Origin: an uncultured Cetobacterium sp.
GTDB lineage: Bacteria > Fusobacteriota > Fusobacteriia > Fusobacteriales > Fusobacteriaceae
Direction: 5' to 3'
NCBI RefSeq assembly: GCF_945952365.1
Contig: NZ_CAMFHX010000030.1
Coordinates: forward strand, 1 to 32,507
Length of the DNA stretch: 32,507 bases
Part shown: positions 25,582 to 32,507 of the stretch, in pieces
How the letters are laid out: each line of letters begins with the position of its first letter
How positions within the stretch are numbered: position 1 is the first letter of the stretch
Notes under the pieces: generated by a model
Database searches by the model: none
Told to the model about the DNA's origin: nothing
The model's input: only the letters and a program-made list of their open reading frames with translations
Translations under genes and position numbers: made by a program

Positions 25582-26340
25582 TTATCTTGCTCCTGCTTTT
25601 ATAACTTGGATAAATGTTGGTGCATCTAAAGAAGCTCCTCCAACTAATCCTCCATCTATATTTTCCATAGCTAATAACTCAGCTGCGTTTTTAGCGTTCA
25701 TTGATCCTCCATATTGGATTGTAATTTCCGCTGCTGCTTCAGCACCAAACATAGCTACTAAAACATCTCTGATCTCTTTGTGAGTCTCTTCAGCCATCTC
25801 TGGAGTAGCTGTTTTTCCTGTTCCGATAGCCCATACTGGCTCGTAAGCAACTACAACTTTAACTGCTTCTTCAGCTGTTAATCCTGCCATTCCTTCTCTA
25901 ACTTGCTTTTCGTTTACTTCAGCTGTTTTTCCTGATTCTCTCTCTTCTAATTTTTCTCCGATACAAAGAATTGGTATTAAATCATGAGCTAAAGCTGCTT
26001 TTACTTTTTCATTGATGAAAGCATTTGACTCTGCGAAGTACTCTCTTCTTTCTGAATGTCCTAAGATTACATACTTAACTCCAATCTCTTTTAACATAAC
26101 TGGAGAGATTTCCCCTGTGTACGCTCCTGAATCTTTTGTATGCATGTTTTGTGCAGCTATTGCTACGTTTGATCCTTCAACTGTTTTTACAGCTGATTCT
26201 AAAGCTGTGAATGGAGCTCCTATTACGATTTCTACTCCCTCTACACCGTTTGCTAACTCTTTTAATTCAGTTAAAGTAGCTTTTGTTTCCGCTACAGTTT
26301 TATTCATTTTCCAGTTTCCTGCAATTATAGTTTTTCTCAT
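25582..26340 (-). CDS. tpiA: Triose-phosphate isomerase
   Basis: A 252-residue TIM-barrel enzyme that interconverts dihydroxyacetone phosphate and glyceraldehyde 3-phosphate. The three catalytic residues are visible: Lys11 in NWKMN, His95 in GHSERREYF and Glu167 in YEPVWAIGTGK. The GGLVGGASL phosphate loop is near the end. GGAGGG lies upstream of the ATG. The 104-base gap before it has no hairpin and only weak promoter matches, so it may be read through from the gene at 26454. Confidence 0.97.
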   Translation of the reverse strand: MRKTIIAGNWKMNKTVAETKATLTELKELANGVEGVEIVIGAPFTALESAVKTVEGSNVAIAAQNMHTKDSGAYTGEISPVMLKEIGVKYVILGHSERREYFAESNAFINEKVKAALAHDLIPILCIGEKLEERESGKTAEVNEKQVREGMAGLTAEEAVKVVVAYEPVWAIGTGKTATPEMAEETHKEIRDVLVAMFGAEAAAEITIQYGGSMNAKNAAELLAMENIDGGLVGGASLDAPTFIQVIKAGAR

Positions 26341-26453
26341 AATTTTCTCCCTCCAAATTTTTATTAATTTTAAGTTTATAATAACATAATTTCTATTTTT
26401 TTAACACGCACCATATCGTCTATATTTTCATCCTAATTTGAGTATTTTTTTCT

Positions 26454-27044
26454 CTAATTTAGCATTTTCTTTCTTTTTTCCTCTTTTAACACTTCTCTTA
26501 AATAATCCTTATGATTCAGTAACAAATCATCAACTAATGGTGATATCGCTCCATCTAATATCTCCATTACCCCTCCAAACTCCTCTTTTTTAAAGGCGTC
26601 AAACACTTCATCCGCATATTTTTTAAACTCGTCTGCATACTCATTATAATCTGTATACAGTAAATCAATTGCTGTTGCTTCTCTTAAAGAAAGTACAATC
26701 CCTAAAATCCATTCAACAAAACTTACCATCTCTATTATTTTACCTAAATCCTCTCCATCTTCAGCTAACTCTTCAAAATTATCAAAGAATTTATCACTAT
26801 AGGTTTCTAAAAGGTAAAGTGATTCTATCAGTATCTCTCTATGTGAACGTGTTTTCAACTCTAAAACTTTAATTTTTTTATTTAAAGGTAATGATCTACC
26901 ATCTACTTTTTCTCCATCTAATTTCAACTCCACAATTACTTCTCCATGTTTTATAACTTTAGCTTCTAACTTTTCTAAAACACTCAATAACTTTGTCGTC
27001 CTTATCCCTAAACTTACCTTTTCACCATTTATAAAAATATCCAT
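26454..27044 (-). CDS. Unrecognised conserved-looking protein
   Basis: A 196-residue acidic protein I do not recognise. The first 65 residues alternate like a small beta-rich domain (DIFINGEKVSLG, VIVELKLDGEKVDGR, KIKVLEL) that could be a ubiquitin-like or ThiS-like fold. The rest is charged and helical (about 70-190), with a basic C-terminus KEEKRKK. It has no signal peptide, membrane segment, cysteine or known motif. The start is the ATG at 27044, with AAGGA nine bases upstream; a GTG two codons earlier is also open. It lies 20 bases after comF on the same strand. No function can be assigned. Confidence 0.7.
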   Translation of the reverse strand: MDIFINGEKVSLGIRTTKLLSVLEKLEAKVIKHGEVIVELKLDGEKVDGRSLPLNKKIKVLELKTRSHREILIESLYLLETYSDKFFDNFEELAEDGEDLGKIIEMVSFVEWILGIVLSLREATAIDLLYTDYNEYADEFKKYADEVFDAFKKEEFGGVMEILDGAISPLVDDLLLNHKDYLREVLKEEKRKKMLN

Positions 27045-27064
27045 TTCCACCCATCCTTAATTAA

Positions 27065-27688
27065 TTATTTAAAACACTCTCTAACAGCTGCTAAAGTAAA
27101 AAATACAACTTTTTTCACCTTATATTCCTCCTCTAGCTCTCTTTGGAGTTCTTTCAATGTTGCACCCGTAGTAACTATATCATCGACTATTAAAATTGTT
27201 TTATTTGAATAGTCTCCTACAAGTTGAAAAGCATTTTTCATATTTTTTTCTCTTTCAACACTACTTTTAATTTTATACATATATTTAGTATCTTTAATTC
27301 TTTTTATTTTTATAAAACGAATTCCTGATTTTTCTAAAAGTTCATCTACTTGATTGTATCCTCTTTCTAAAAATCTATTTCTACTTATCGGAATGGATAT
27401 TATAGCATCCACTTTCTCTTTTTCAACAATCTTCTCTATCGATTTTTTTATAAAAACATGAAGTGTTTCTGCTATATTTTTTCTATTCTTAAATTTAAAA
27501 TCAAAAATTATTTTTTTTACATCTGTATAATAGTATAGATAATATAATTTTCCTCGCTGCTTTAGCTCACTCATTTTTTCTAACTTTGTAAAACATTTAG
27601 AACAAAGATACCCTTCATTTGATAAATATCCTTCACATAAAGAACATCTATTATCGAAGAATAACTTTCTAAGGAGTAGCTTTAGCAT
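27065..27688 (-). CDS. comF: ComF-family phosphoribosyltransferase-like protein
   Basis: A 207-residue protein with two N-terminal CxxC pairs (Cys15/18 and Cys29/32), forming a zinc finger, and a type I phosphoribosyltransferase domain with the PRPP loop ILIVDDIVTTGATLKEL near 165-180. ComF proteins help single-stranded DNA handling during natural transformation in competent bacteria; whether this organism is competent is not shown. A family GntX/ComF name is equally valid. It overlaps the zinc-ribbon gene by 20 bases. Confidence 0.88.
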   Translation of the reverse strand: MLKLLLRKLFFDNRCSLCEGYLSNEGYLCSKCFTKLEKMSELKQRGKLYYLYYYTDVKKIIFDFKFKNRKNIAETLHVFIKKSIEKIVEKEKVDAIISIPISRNRFLERGYNQVDELLEKSGIRFIKIKRIKDTKYMYKIKSSVEREKNMKNAFQLVGDYSNKTILIVDDIVTTGATLKELQRELEEEYKVKKVVFFTLAAVRECFK

Positions 27689-27890
27689 ACTTTTTTACCT
27701 TTTTATTTTTTGCAAACTCTTTATCAACTATTTTTGCCGAATAAAACTCTGTATATCCGCACTCTACACAAGTTTTTATATAGTATGTTCCGATTTCTAT
27801 TTTCAATCCCGGATTTTTTTCTGGTATCACAGCTGTTTTAACAATATATCTGTCACTTCCACACTTTAAACATCTATATTCCAAGTTCAT
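27669..27890 (-). CDS. Small zinc-ribbon protein
   Basis: A 73-residue protein with CLKC (Cys7, Cys10) and CVEC (Cys41, Cys44), a four-cysteine zinc ribbon, and a lysine-rich end (KNKKVKKYAK). It resembles predicted nucleic-acid-binding zinc-ribbon proteins; its target is unknown. It overlaps both neighbours: yraN at its start by 17 bases and comF at its end by 20. The ATG at 27890 follows GGGGTG closely; a GTG one codon before is the alternative start. The double overlap points to a real translated gene. Confidence 0.75.
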   Translation of the reverse strand: MNLEYRCLKCGSDRYIVKTAVIPEKNPGLKIEIGTYYIKTCVECGYTEFYSAKIVDKEFAKNKKVKKYAKATP

Positions 27891-28233
27891 CACCCCAAAA
27901 AATATTCTTGAGCCACTCTACTTCATCTTTTAAAAAAATTATAGCATCAAATCGTATTTTTTCGCTATCTAATCTATTCTTTTTTATAAATTCTTTTGCT
28001 GTAATATAAATCTTTTTAATCTTTCTTTTATCTATAGCTTCTTGAGGAAACCCAAACAAATCATTTTTTCTATATTTTACCTCAAAAAAAACAAGAGTAG
28101 TTCCATCATACCCAATAATATCTACCTCACCAAAAGATCCTTCATAATTCATCATTACAATATTAACTCCTAGACTCTCTAAATACTCTTTGGCCTTACT
28201 TTCATATAACTTACCCTTGTTTCGTTTATCCAT
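27874..28233 (-). CDS. yraN: YraN/UPF0102 family endonuclease-like protein
   Basis: A 119-residue protein with the restriction-endonuclease-like core GSFGEVDIIGYD (about 32-43) and VFFEVKYR (about 48-55), which places the metal-binding Asp, Glu and Lys. GKLYESKAKEYLESLG at the N-terminus is typical. UPF0102 proteins are common beside rnhB, as here (four-base gap), but their role is not established. GGAGAG lies upstream of the ATG. Confidence 0.9.
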   Translation of the reverse strand: MDKRNKGKLYESKAKEYLESLGVNIVMMNYEGSFGEVDIIGYDGTTLVFFEVKYRKNDLFGFPQEAIDKRKIKKIYITAKEFIKKNRLDSEKIRFDAIIFLKDEVEWLKNIFWGDELGI

Positions 28234-28236
28234 AAC

Positions 28237-28848
28237 CTACTCTCCTAAAATTTTCTTTAAGAAACTTTTTCTATGAACTCCTTCTATTGGACCATTTTCT
28301 AATATAGCATTTCTATGAACAACTGTTCCATAACCCTTATGTTTTTCAAACTTATACTCTGGATACTTCTCCGAAATTTGAATCAACATTCTATCTCTTG
28401 TAACTTTAGCTATTATTGATGCTGCAGCTATCGATAAACTTTTTGAGTCTCCTTTTATAACTGGAATTTGTTCTCCATTATACTCTCTTATTTTATGGTT
28501 CCCATCCACTAAAACTTTTTGAAATTTTACATCTGAATTTAAATTTGATATAGCTCTTCTCATAGCTAAAAATGTCGCATTTAAAATATTTAAACTATCT
28601 ATCTCATCTACATCTGCTATACCTACTCCAACTTCAAAATTCTCTAAGATAACATCATATAGTGAATCTCTCATTTTTTCTGTCAGCTTTTTAGAATCAT
28701 TTATTTTATCTAATCTTTCATCATATTTTTTTATTTTTGCAACTGCTGCAACTACAGGTCCTGCCAACGGTCCTCTTCCAGCTTCATCAACACCTACAAC
28801 ATCACCATTTTCAATATCAAAAAGGTACATTATATTTTTATTTTCCAT
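28237..28848 (-). CDS. rnhB: Ribonuclease HII
   Basis: A 203-residue enzyme that removes ribonucleotides from DNA. GVDEAGRGPLAGPVVAA near the N-terminus holds catalytic Asp21 and Glu22. DSKKLTEKMRD and AAASIIAKVTRDR are further family motifs. The ATG at 28848 has GGAG six bases upstream; an ATG four codons earlier lacks one. It is followed closely by yraN. Confidence 0.94.
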   Translation of the reverse strand: MENKNIMYLFDIENGDVVGVDEAGRGPLAGPVVAAVAKIKKYDERLDKINDSKKLTEKMRDSLYDVILENFEVGVGIADVDEIDSLNILNATFLAMRRAISNLNSDVKFQKVLVDGNHKIREYNGEQIPVIKGDSKSLSIAAASIIAKVTRDRMLIQISEKYPEYKFEKHKGYGTVVHRNAILENGPIEGVHRKSFLKKILGE

Positions 28849-28900
28849 ATTTTTCTCCATTACCCATAGTTTCTACTTATTTTTTTTATTTTTTCCTTTA

Positions 28901-29851
28901 TTATTTATTCATTCTCACAATCTTTGTTAAATCTAACTTTAACCTCTTAGCGACATTTTTAAAATCATCTTTTAGCTCACCTAAAACTGTAATATTTTCT
29001 CCAGTTATCGGATGAGTAAAGTTTAAATAGTAAGAATGTAGCATTTGACGTTTAGCAAAATCAGAAGAGCTTCCATATGTCTCATCCCCTAAAATAGGAT
29101 GATTTAAACTCTTCATATGAACTCTAATTTGGTGAGTTCTTCCTGTTTCTATTCCAACATCCACCAAAGAGAACCCATCTACACTATCAATAACCTCATA
29201 ATTAGTTATAGCTATTTTCCCATTTTCTAAAACGACAGCCATTTTTTTTCTATCTCTAGAATCTCTACCTATTAAAGTTTCGATTCTACCACTTTGATTT
29301 TTAAAATTACCTTTACATATACAAACGTATCTTTTCTCTATGGTTTTATCTTTAAACATATCTGTTAGCTTAACATGAGCCACATCATTTTTTGCTATAA
29401 TTATTAATCCGCTTGTATCTTTATCTAATCTATGAACTATACCTGGTCTAATTACCCCATTTATAGTAGACAGATCTTTTATATGATAAAGCACTGCATT
29501 CACTAAAGTTCCTGTATAAAACCCTTGAGCAGGATGAACTATCACTCCAGGGTCTTTATTTATAATAACCATATCCTTATCTTGATAAACTATATCTATA
29601 GGTAAATCTTCTGGTAAAACTTCTAGAACTTCATCCTCTGGAATTCTTACAACTATATTCTCTTTGCCTTTTAATTTATAACCACTTTTAATCTTATCTT
29701 TATTATCAATACTTACATTGTTATTATCTATTAACTTCTGAATATAACTTCTTGTTGACTCTTCAAAAAATTCACTTAAAAACGAATCTAGTCTTTTTGT
29801 TTTATCTTTCTCCTCAACTTTTATTTCTATAATTTCTTTATAATTTTCCAT
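28901..29851 (-). CDS. rluD: RluA/RluD-family 23S rRNA pseudouridine synthase
   Basis: A 316-residue enzyme that converts uridine to pseudouridine. An N-terminal S4 RNA-binding domain (KRLDSFLSEFFEESTRSYIQ, about 19-38) precedes the catalytic domain, with Asp143 in HRLDKDTSG. GRTHQIRVHMKSLNHPILGD is the other family signature. The RluD assignment is by domain layout; the exact rRNA position modified is not determined. It starts the rluD-rnhB-yraN-comF group and has its own promoter. Confidence 0.9.
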   Translation of the reverse strand: MENYKEIIEIKVEEKDKTKRLDSFLSEFFEESTRSYIQKLIDNNNVSIDNKDKIKSGYKLKGKENIVVRIPEDEVLEVLPEDLPIDIVYQDKDMVIINKDPGVIVHPAQGFYTGTLVNAVLYHIKDLSTINGVIRPGIVHRLDKDTSGLIIIAKNDVAHVKLTDMFKDKTIEKRYVCICKGNFKNQSGRIETLIGRDSRDRKKMAVVLENGKIAITNYEVIDSVDGFSLVDVGIETGRTHQIRVHMKSLNHPILGDETYGSSSDFAKRQMLHSYYLNFTHPITGENITVLGELKDDFKNVAKRLKLDLTKIVRMNK

Positions 29852-29890
29852 AACTCACTTCCTATTTAACTCTTATACTTTCTAGTCAAA

Positions 29891-29919
29891 ATTATATCAT
29901 AACTTATTTTCTATTACAA
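29891..29919 (-). promoter_or_regulatory. rluD promoter
   Basis: TTGTAA (29914-29919), a 17-base spacer and a perfect TATAAT (29891-29896) lie 39 bases before the rluD start codon. It drives the whole leftward group of RNA and DNA maintenance genes. Confidence 0.7.
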
Positions 29920-30038
29920 AATTATTAAAAGAAAAAAAAGAATTCTTAAACTTAGGTAGTATATATCAATCATAGCAATAAAAATTATTTACCTAAAAAC
30001 AAATTAAGTACATTTAATTAAACGAGGAGGTTTATTTT

Positions 30039-30803
30039 ATGAAAAAATTAGCACTTTTAGCATGTTCTTTATTCGCTTTAACAGCGGTTGTTCAAGCAAA
30101 AGAGGTTGTTAGACCAGTTACTAGTTCAAAAGAAGTAGTAAGAGAGCCAGTTACTAGCTCTAAAGAGGTTGTTAATGAACCTGTGATTCTTGAAGAGGTT
30201 GTTGTTCCTGTTGCTGCAGATCCTTGGGGATTCATTAATTTAAGAGCTGGATGGGATTTCTGGGGAGAATATGGTAACTTCTCATTGGATAAAGATAATA
30301 ACAATAACAATGTTTTAAAAGATAGATACAATCTATCTAACAAAACTAAAGGTTTTGGTGGAGAAGTTGCTTTAGAAGCTTATAAATCTTGGGATTATAT
30401 TGATTTAGGACTTGGAGTTGCTTATCAACAACATATGGATAGAAAAACTTCTGAGGGATATTCTGGTGCAGAATATAGTTCAGTTCCTGTTTATTTAACT
30501 GGTAGATATGATATCAACTATTGGGATTGGGCTGTTACTCCTTATTTAAAAGCTAACGTAGGTTATTCATTTAACTTCGATTCTAAAGATTATAAAACAC
30601 CTACTGGAAGCCACGGAACTAAAGTTGACGATGGTCTATACTGGGCAGCTGGTATCGGATGGGAATATCAAGCATTCAACGTAGATATTCTTTATGGAGC
30701 TAACTATGCTAAAACTAAAGTTAATGGTGATGTTCAAGAGAAATTCGATAATGATTATGAGAGAGTTACTCTATCTGTTGGATACAGATTTAATATCTGG
30801 TAA
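30039..30803 (+). CDS. Outer-membrane beta-barrel protein
   Basis: A 254-residue exported protein. Residues 1-20 are a signal peptide ending VVQA. Residues 21-60 hold tandem repeats (KEVVRPVTSS, KEVVREPVTSS, KEVVNEP) and a valine-rich linker. The rest alternates polar and aromatic residues in amphipathic strands (INLRAGWDFWGEYG, LGVAYQQHMD, VTLSVGYRFNIW) and ends in an aromatic residue, the outer-membrane sorting pattern. Small barrels of this sort occur in fusobacteria. GAGGAGG precedes the ATG. It is a single-gene unit on the plus strand, closed by a terminator. Ligand and function are unknown. Confidence 0.82.
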   Translation: MKKLALLACSLFALTAVVQAKEVVRPVTSSKEVVREPVTSSKEVVNEPVILEEVVVPVAADPWGFINLRAGWDFWGEYGNFSLDKDNNNNNVLKDRYNLSNKTKGFGGEVALEAYKSWDYIDLGLGVAYQQHMDRKTSEGYSGAEYSSVPVYLTGRYDINYWDWAVTPYLKANVGYSFNFDSKDYKTPTGSHGTKVDDGLYWAAGIGWEYQAFNVDILYGANYAKTKVNGDVQEKFDNDYERVTLSVGYRFNIW

Positions 30804-30820
30804 AAAGCAATTTAACATAT

Positions 30821-30849
30821 AAAGCAGGGTTGATTAACTCTGCTTTTTT
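30821..30849 (+). terminator. Terminator of the outer-membrane protein gene
   Basis: AAAGCAGGGTT and AACTCTGCTTT form an 11-base stem with one G-U pair and a four-base loop, followed by a T run. Confidence 0.85.
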
Positions 30850-30884
30850 GTTTTCTTCAAATTTAATTTTGCAAGATAAAGAGA

Positions 30885-30916
30885 TAAAAAAAGAGGTGAT
30901 CTCATAAAATCACCTC
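30885..30916 (-). terminator. Terminator of the encapsulin operon
   Basis: GAGGTGAT and ATCACCTC (30893-30916) form a perfect eight-base stem with an eight-base loop, followed on the minus strand by seven T. It lies 17 bases past the encapsulin stop. Confidence 0.85.
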
Positions 30917-30933
30917 AATTAATTATTTAAATT

Positions 30934-31719
30934 TTATTTATATCCTACAACTTTAGTATCATCTATAATTCTGAAAGTAAATGTTTCAGTTACAAATAAC
31001 TCTACCTCTTTATTTGTATGCCCTTGATATCCTAAAGAGAAATCTTCAGCTAAAACAAGCTCAATATTTTCATCATCATAAGGAAGTAGTAATGCTCCAG
31101 TTATATTATTTGAAACTATTACTGGCATTCCTAAGATTTTTTCCAATCTTTTTACTAAAGGATTATTCAGATTTACCATATTTAAATAGATATATTTCTC
31201 AAGTCCCACTACTAATGCATAAGGTCCTTTTGCAAATCCTGTATTTCTTAGCTTTGAAACTCCATACATCAGATTCTTAATTGTTTCTTCCTCTGTTTTT
31301 CCAAAATCAACTAACTTGCTTTCATCTTTTAATAATCCAACTATACAAGCCTCATCTAGTCCTAGGTAAACAGCTTCCTCTTCAAATTTAGCAGCCTTTT
31401 TCAAAGCTTCATCTAAATTTGTATAATCTATATCCTTAGCTCCTCTATCAAAATTATCTAACTCCCATCTATTCAATGTAAAAGTTATTCTATTTTCAAC
31501 AAAAGGTTGAACTTTATAAACTCCATAAGCTAGATCATCTTTTTTATGAAGAGCTAATCTACCTGTATTAAGTCCTCCATTTCCTACACCAACTGGTCCA
31601 GTCACTTTCACAAATCTTCTAGCTGAAAGCTGAGTAGTTAAAACCTCTCTTGCTCTATCTTCAATATCTTTCCATACATTTGCACTTATTGGCGCTAACT
31701 CTTTTTTTAAGAAATCCAT
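30934..31719 (-). CDS. Encapsulin, family 1 shell protein (linocin M18-like)
   Basis: A 261-residue HK97-fold protein that assembles into a closed protein shell. The N-terminus is typical (MDFLKKELAPIS, WKDIEDRAREVLTTQLSARR), as are GPVGVGNGGLNTG and the late LAEDFSLGYQGH. The length fits small shells like the 60-subunit (T=1) type, though shell size cannot be read from sequence. It starts 14 bases after the ferritin-like cargo gene, with GGGGG overlapping that gene's end, so both are made together. This pair is a known iron-storage nanocompartment; no other cargo gene is near. Confidence 0.93.
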   Translation of the reverse strand: MDFLKKELAPISANVWKDIEDRAREVLTTQLSARRFVKVTGPVGVGNGGLNTGRLALHKKDDLAYGVYKVQPFVENRITFTLNRWELDNFDRGAKDIDYTNLDEALKKAAKFEEEAVYLGLDEACIVGLLKDESKLVDFGKTEEETIKNLMYGVSKLRNTGFAKGPYALVVGLEKYIYLNMVNLNNPLVKRLEKILGMPVIVSNNITGALLLPYDDENIELVLAEDFSLGYQGHTNKEVELFVTETFTFRIIDDTKVVGYK

Positions 31720-31733
31720 TCTAGGTACCCCCT

Positions 31734-32096
31734 TTATTTTTTTAACGATCCTATATTTAATGATTTAGTATTAGTCGTTTCTTTTTTTGTATCCTCTTTT
31801 ACCGCAGCTCCATCTCTTCCCATAAGCTGAGCTTCTATCCCTACTATTTTACCTTGTCTAAATATATAGTCTTCCAACTCTTTTCCAAATTCAAACTCAT
31901 TTCTTCTCATCCATTCAATTATCATAACAGCATGTTCCATCTCTTCATTTCTATTATGAATCAAAATCTCTTTTAACTCTGGATCTTCGGCCATTTCAGC
32001 TCTTTGATTATAGTCATCTACTGCTTGTAACTCCTCCTTTAAACTTTGAATTGCAAAGTCTAAATCTGTTGCTTTTTTACTAACTCCACTCAGCAT
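31734..32096 (-). CDS. Encapsulated ferritin-like protein (EncFtn)
   Basis: A 120-residue cargo protein, ferroxidase class. The helical pair is visible: SLKEELQAVDDYNQRAEM (about 18-35) and HNRNEEMEHAVMIIEWMRR (about 47-65), which carries the E52xxH55 metal motif matched in characterised EncFtn proteins. A flexible linker leads to the C-terminal targeting peptide KSLNIGSLKK, which docks cargo inside the shell. The ATG at 32096 has GGAGG upstream; the frame is open five codons further without support. It makes up the first gene of the two-gene operon. Confidence 0.92.
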   Translation of the reverse strand: MLSGVSKKATDLDFAIQSLKEELQAVDDYNQRAEMAEDPELKEILIHNRNEEMEHAVMIIEWMRRNEFEFGKELEDYIFRQGKIVGIEAQLMGRDGAAVKEDTKKETTNTKSLNIGSLKK

Positions 32097-32249
32097 AAAA
32101 CACCTCCACATTTTAAAACAATCTCTAAAATGTTTATTATGTTATTTCTCTACATTTCCTTTTTTAATAAAAAATAAATTTAAATAGGATACATCAAATA
32201 GTGATTCAAAGAAAGAAAATTTGAAATATAGATTACTTTCACTTTTTTT

Positions 32250-32263
32250 GATATTATAATATC
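32250..32263. promoter_or_regulatory. Palindrome in the divergent region between EncFtn and the sigma fragment
   Basis: GATATTATAATATC is a perfect 14-base palindrome about 155 bases before the EncFtn start and 73 bases before the sigma-like start. It holds TATAAT on both strands, so it may be a -10 box or a regulator site; in AT-rich DNA chance is possible. A second inverted repeat, TTCAAA-9-TTTGAA, is at 32205-32225. Apart from these, the 239-base gap 32097-32335 holds no feature that I can identify. Confidence 0.3.
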
Positions 32264-32335
32264 GTACTATTGTTTTACTTTTTTAGTGAAATTTGGTGTT
32301 TTTATTAATTTTTTAGAAAATTGGGGGAGAAAGCT

Positions 32336-32507
32336 ATGATCGAAAAAAAAGATATTGTTTTAGCTCAAAGTGGTGATGAGGAATCAATTGAAAAAATTCT
32401 AAAAGAGTACCATGGAACAATTTATAAAAATAATCTCTCTTTCTTTTTAAAAGGAGGCATTTAACAGTTGAAATAAATTTATAAAATTCAAAAATAAGTT
32501 TTGACTT
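32336..32507 (+). pseudogene. Sigma-70 family factor start, frame broken after 42 codons
   Basis: The ATG at 32336 has GGGGGAGAAAG upstream. The 42 residues read (VLAQSGDEESIEKILKEY, then FFLKGG) match region 2.1 of SigH-like sigma-70 factors up to the G before the conserved DDLxQEG. A TAA then follows at 32462-32464. In another frame the next codons read HLTVE and later ISFD, which resemble the expected DLTQEG and I-x-SFD of region 2.2, but with a stop between. The gene therefore looks decayed or mis-sequenced; it runs off the window edge. A genuine 42-residue peptide is the less likely alternative. Confidence 0.55.

Noticed and set aside
32250..32263. PerR box before the ferritin operon
   Set aside because: Only one half matches TTATAAT; the second half of the TTATAAT-N-ATTATAA consensus is absent.
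32445..32470. Programmed frameshift in the sigma gene, as in prfB
   Set aside because: AGGAGG stands before ATT TAA C, which recalls prfB, but the spacing is one base and not three. The +1 frame stops three codons later, and the -1 frame also stops soon.
1..32507. tRNA, rRNA, CRISPR arrays, insertion sequences or phage genes
   Set aside because: Reading both strands showed no cloverleaf, no regular spaced repeats, no transposase or integrase and no terminal repeats.

Overview
The window is AT-rich with tight, mostly minus-strand gene packing, strong AGGAGG ribosome binding sites, AGA/TTA-rich codon use, and a diderm outer-membrane protein next to Firmicute-like regulation (L-box riboswitch, CsoR, DisA). 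This combination fits the Fusobacteria (Fusobacterium or Cetobacterium type); the genus cannot be fixed from the sequence alone. It reads as ordinary chromosome. I see no tRNA, rRNA, CRISPR array, insertion sequence or prophage.

Layout, left to right. 1-135: a minus-strand promoter and GC-rich leader feeding something beyond the left edge. 136-3083: a cysteine-rich YkgJ-like protein, then plus-strand CorA and MscS channels ending in a bidirectional terminator. 3123-5435: aspartase and a FadR-type GntR regulator. 5582-8935: purine/pyrimidine nucleoside salvage (cdd, deoD, deoB, a BMP-family nucleoside-binding protein). 9011-9352: a CsoR copper sensor with a 41-base palindromic operator. 9393-20936: a long run read right to left as yceD-rpmF, plsX-fabH, fabD, acpP, fabF, rnc, an Elp3-like radical SAM enzyme, rng, coaD, radA and disA. 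It joins fatty-acid synthesis to RNA processing, CoA synthesis, DNA repair and c-di-AMP synthesis, with internal promoters before fabD and acpP and a terminator after disA. 21027-22121: ychF. 22225-24038: an NhaC-superfamily transporter behind a recognisable lysine riboswitch with its own promoter and terminator. 24039-26340: glycolytic gpmI and tpiA. 26454-29851: rluD, rnhB, yraN, a zinc-ribbon protein, comF and one unrecognised gene. 30039-30803: a plus-strand outer-membrane beta-barrel protein. 30934-32096: an encapsulin shell gene with its encapsulated ferritin cargo. 32336-32507: the start of a sigma-70 family gene whose frame breaks after 42 codons.

The most interesting parts are the lysine riboswitch that assigns a substrate to an NhaC-type transporter, the two-gene iron-storage nanocompartment, the broken sigma-factor gene beside it, the CsoR palindrome, and the unidentified GC-rich leader at the left edge. 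The classes are known for most of these; nothing here can be claimed as a wholly new system from sequence reading alone.
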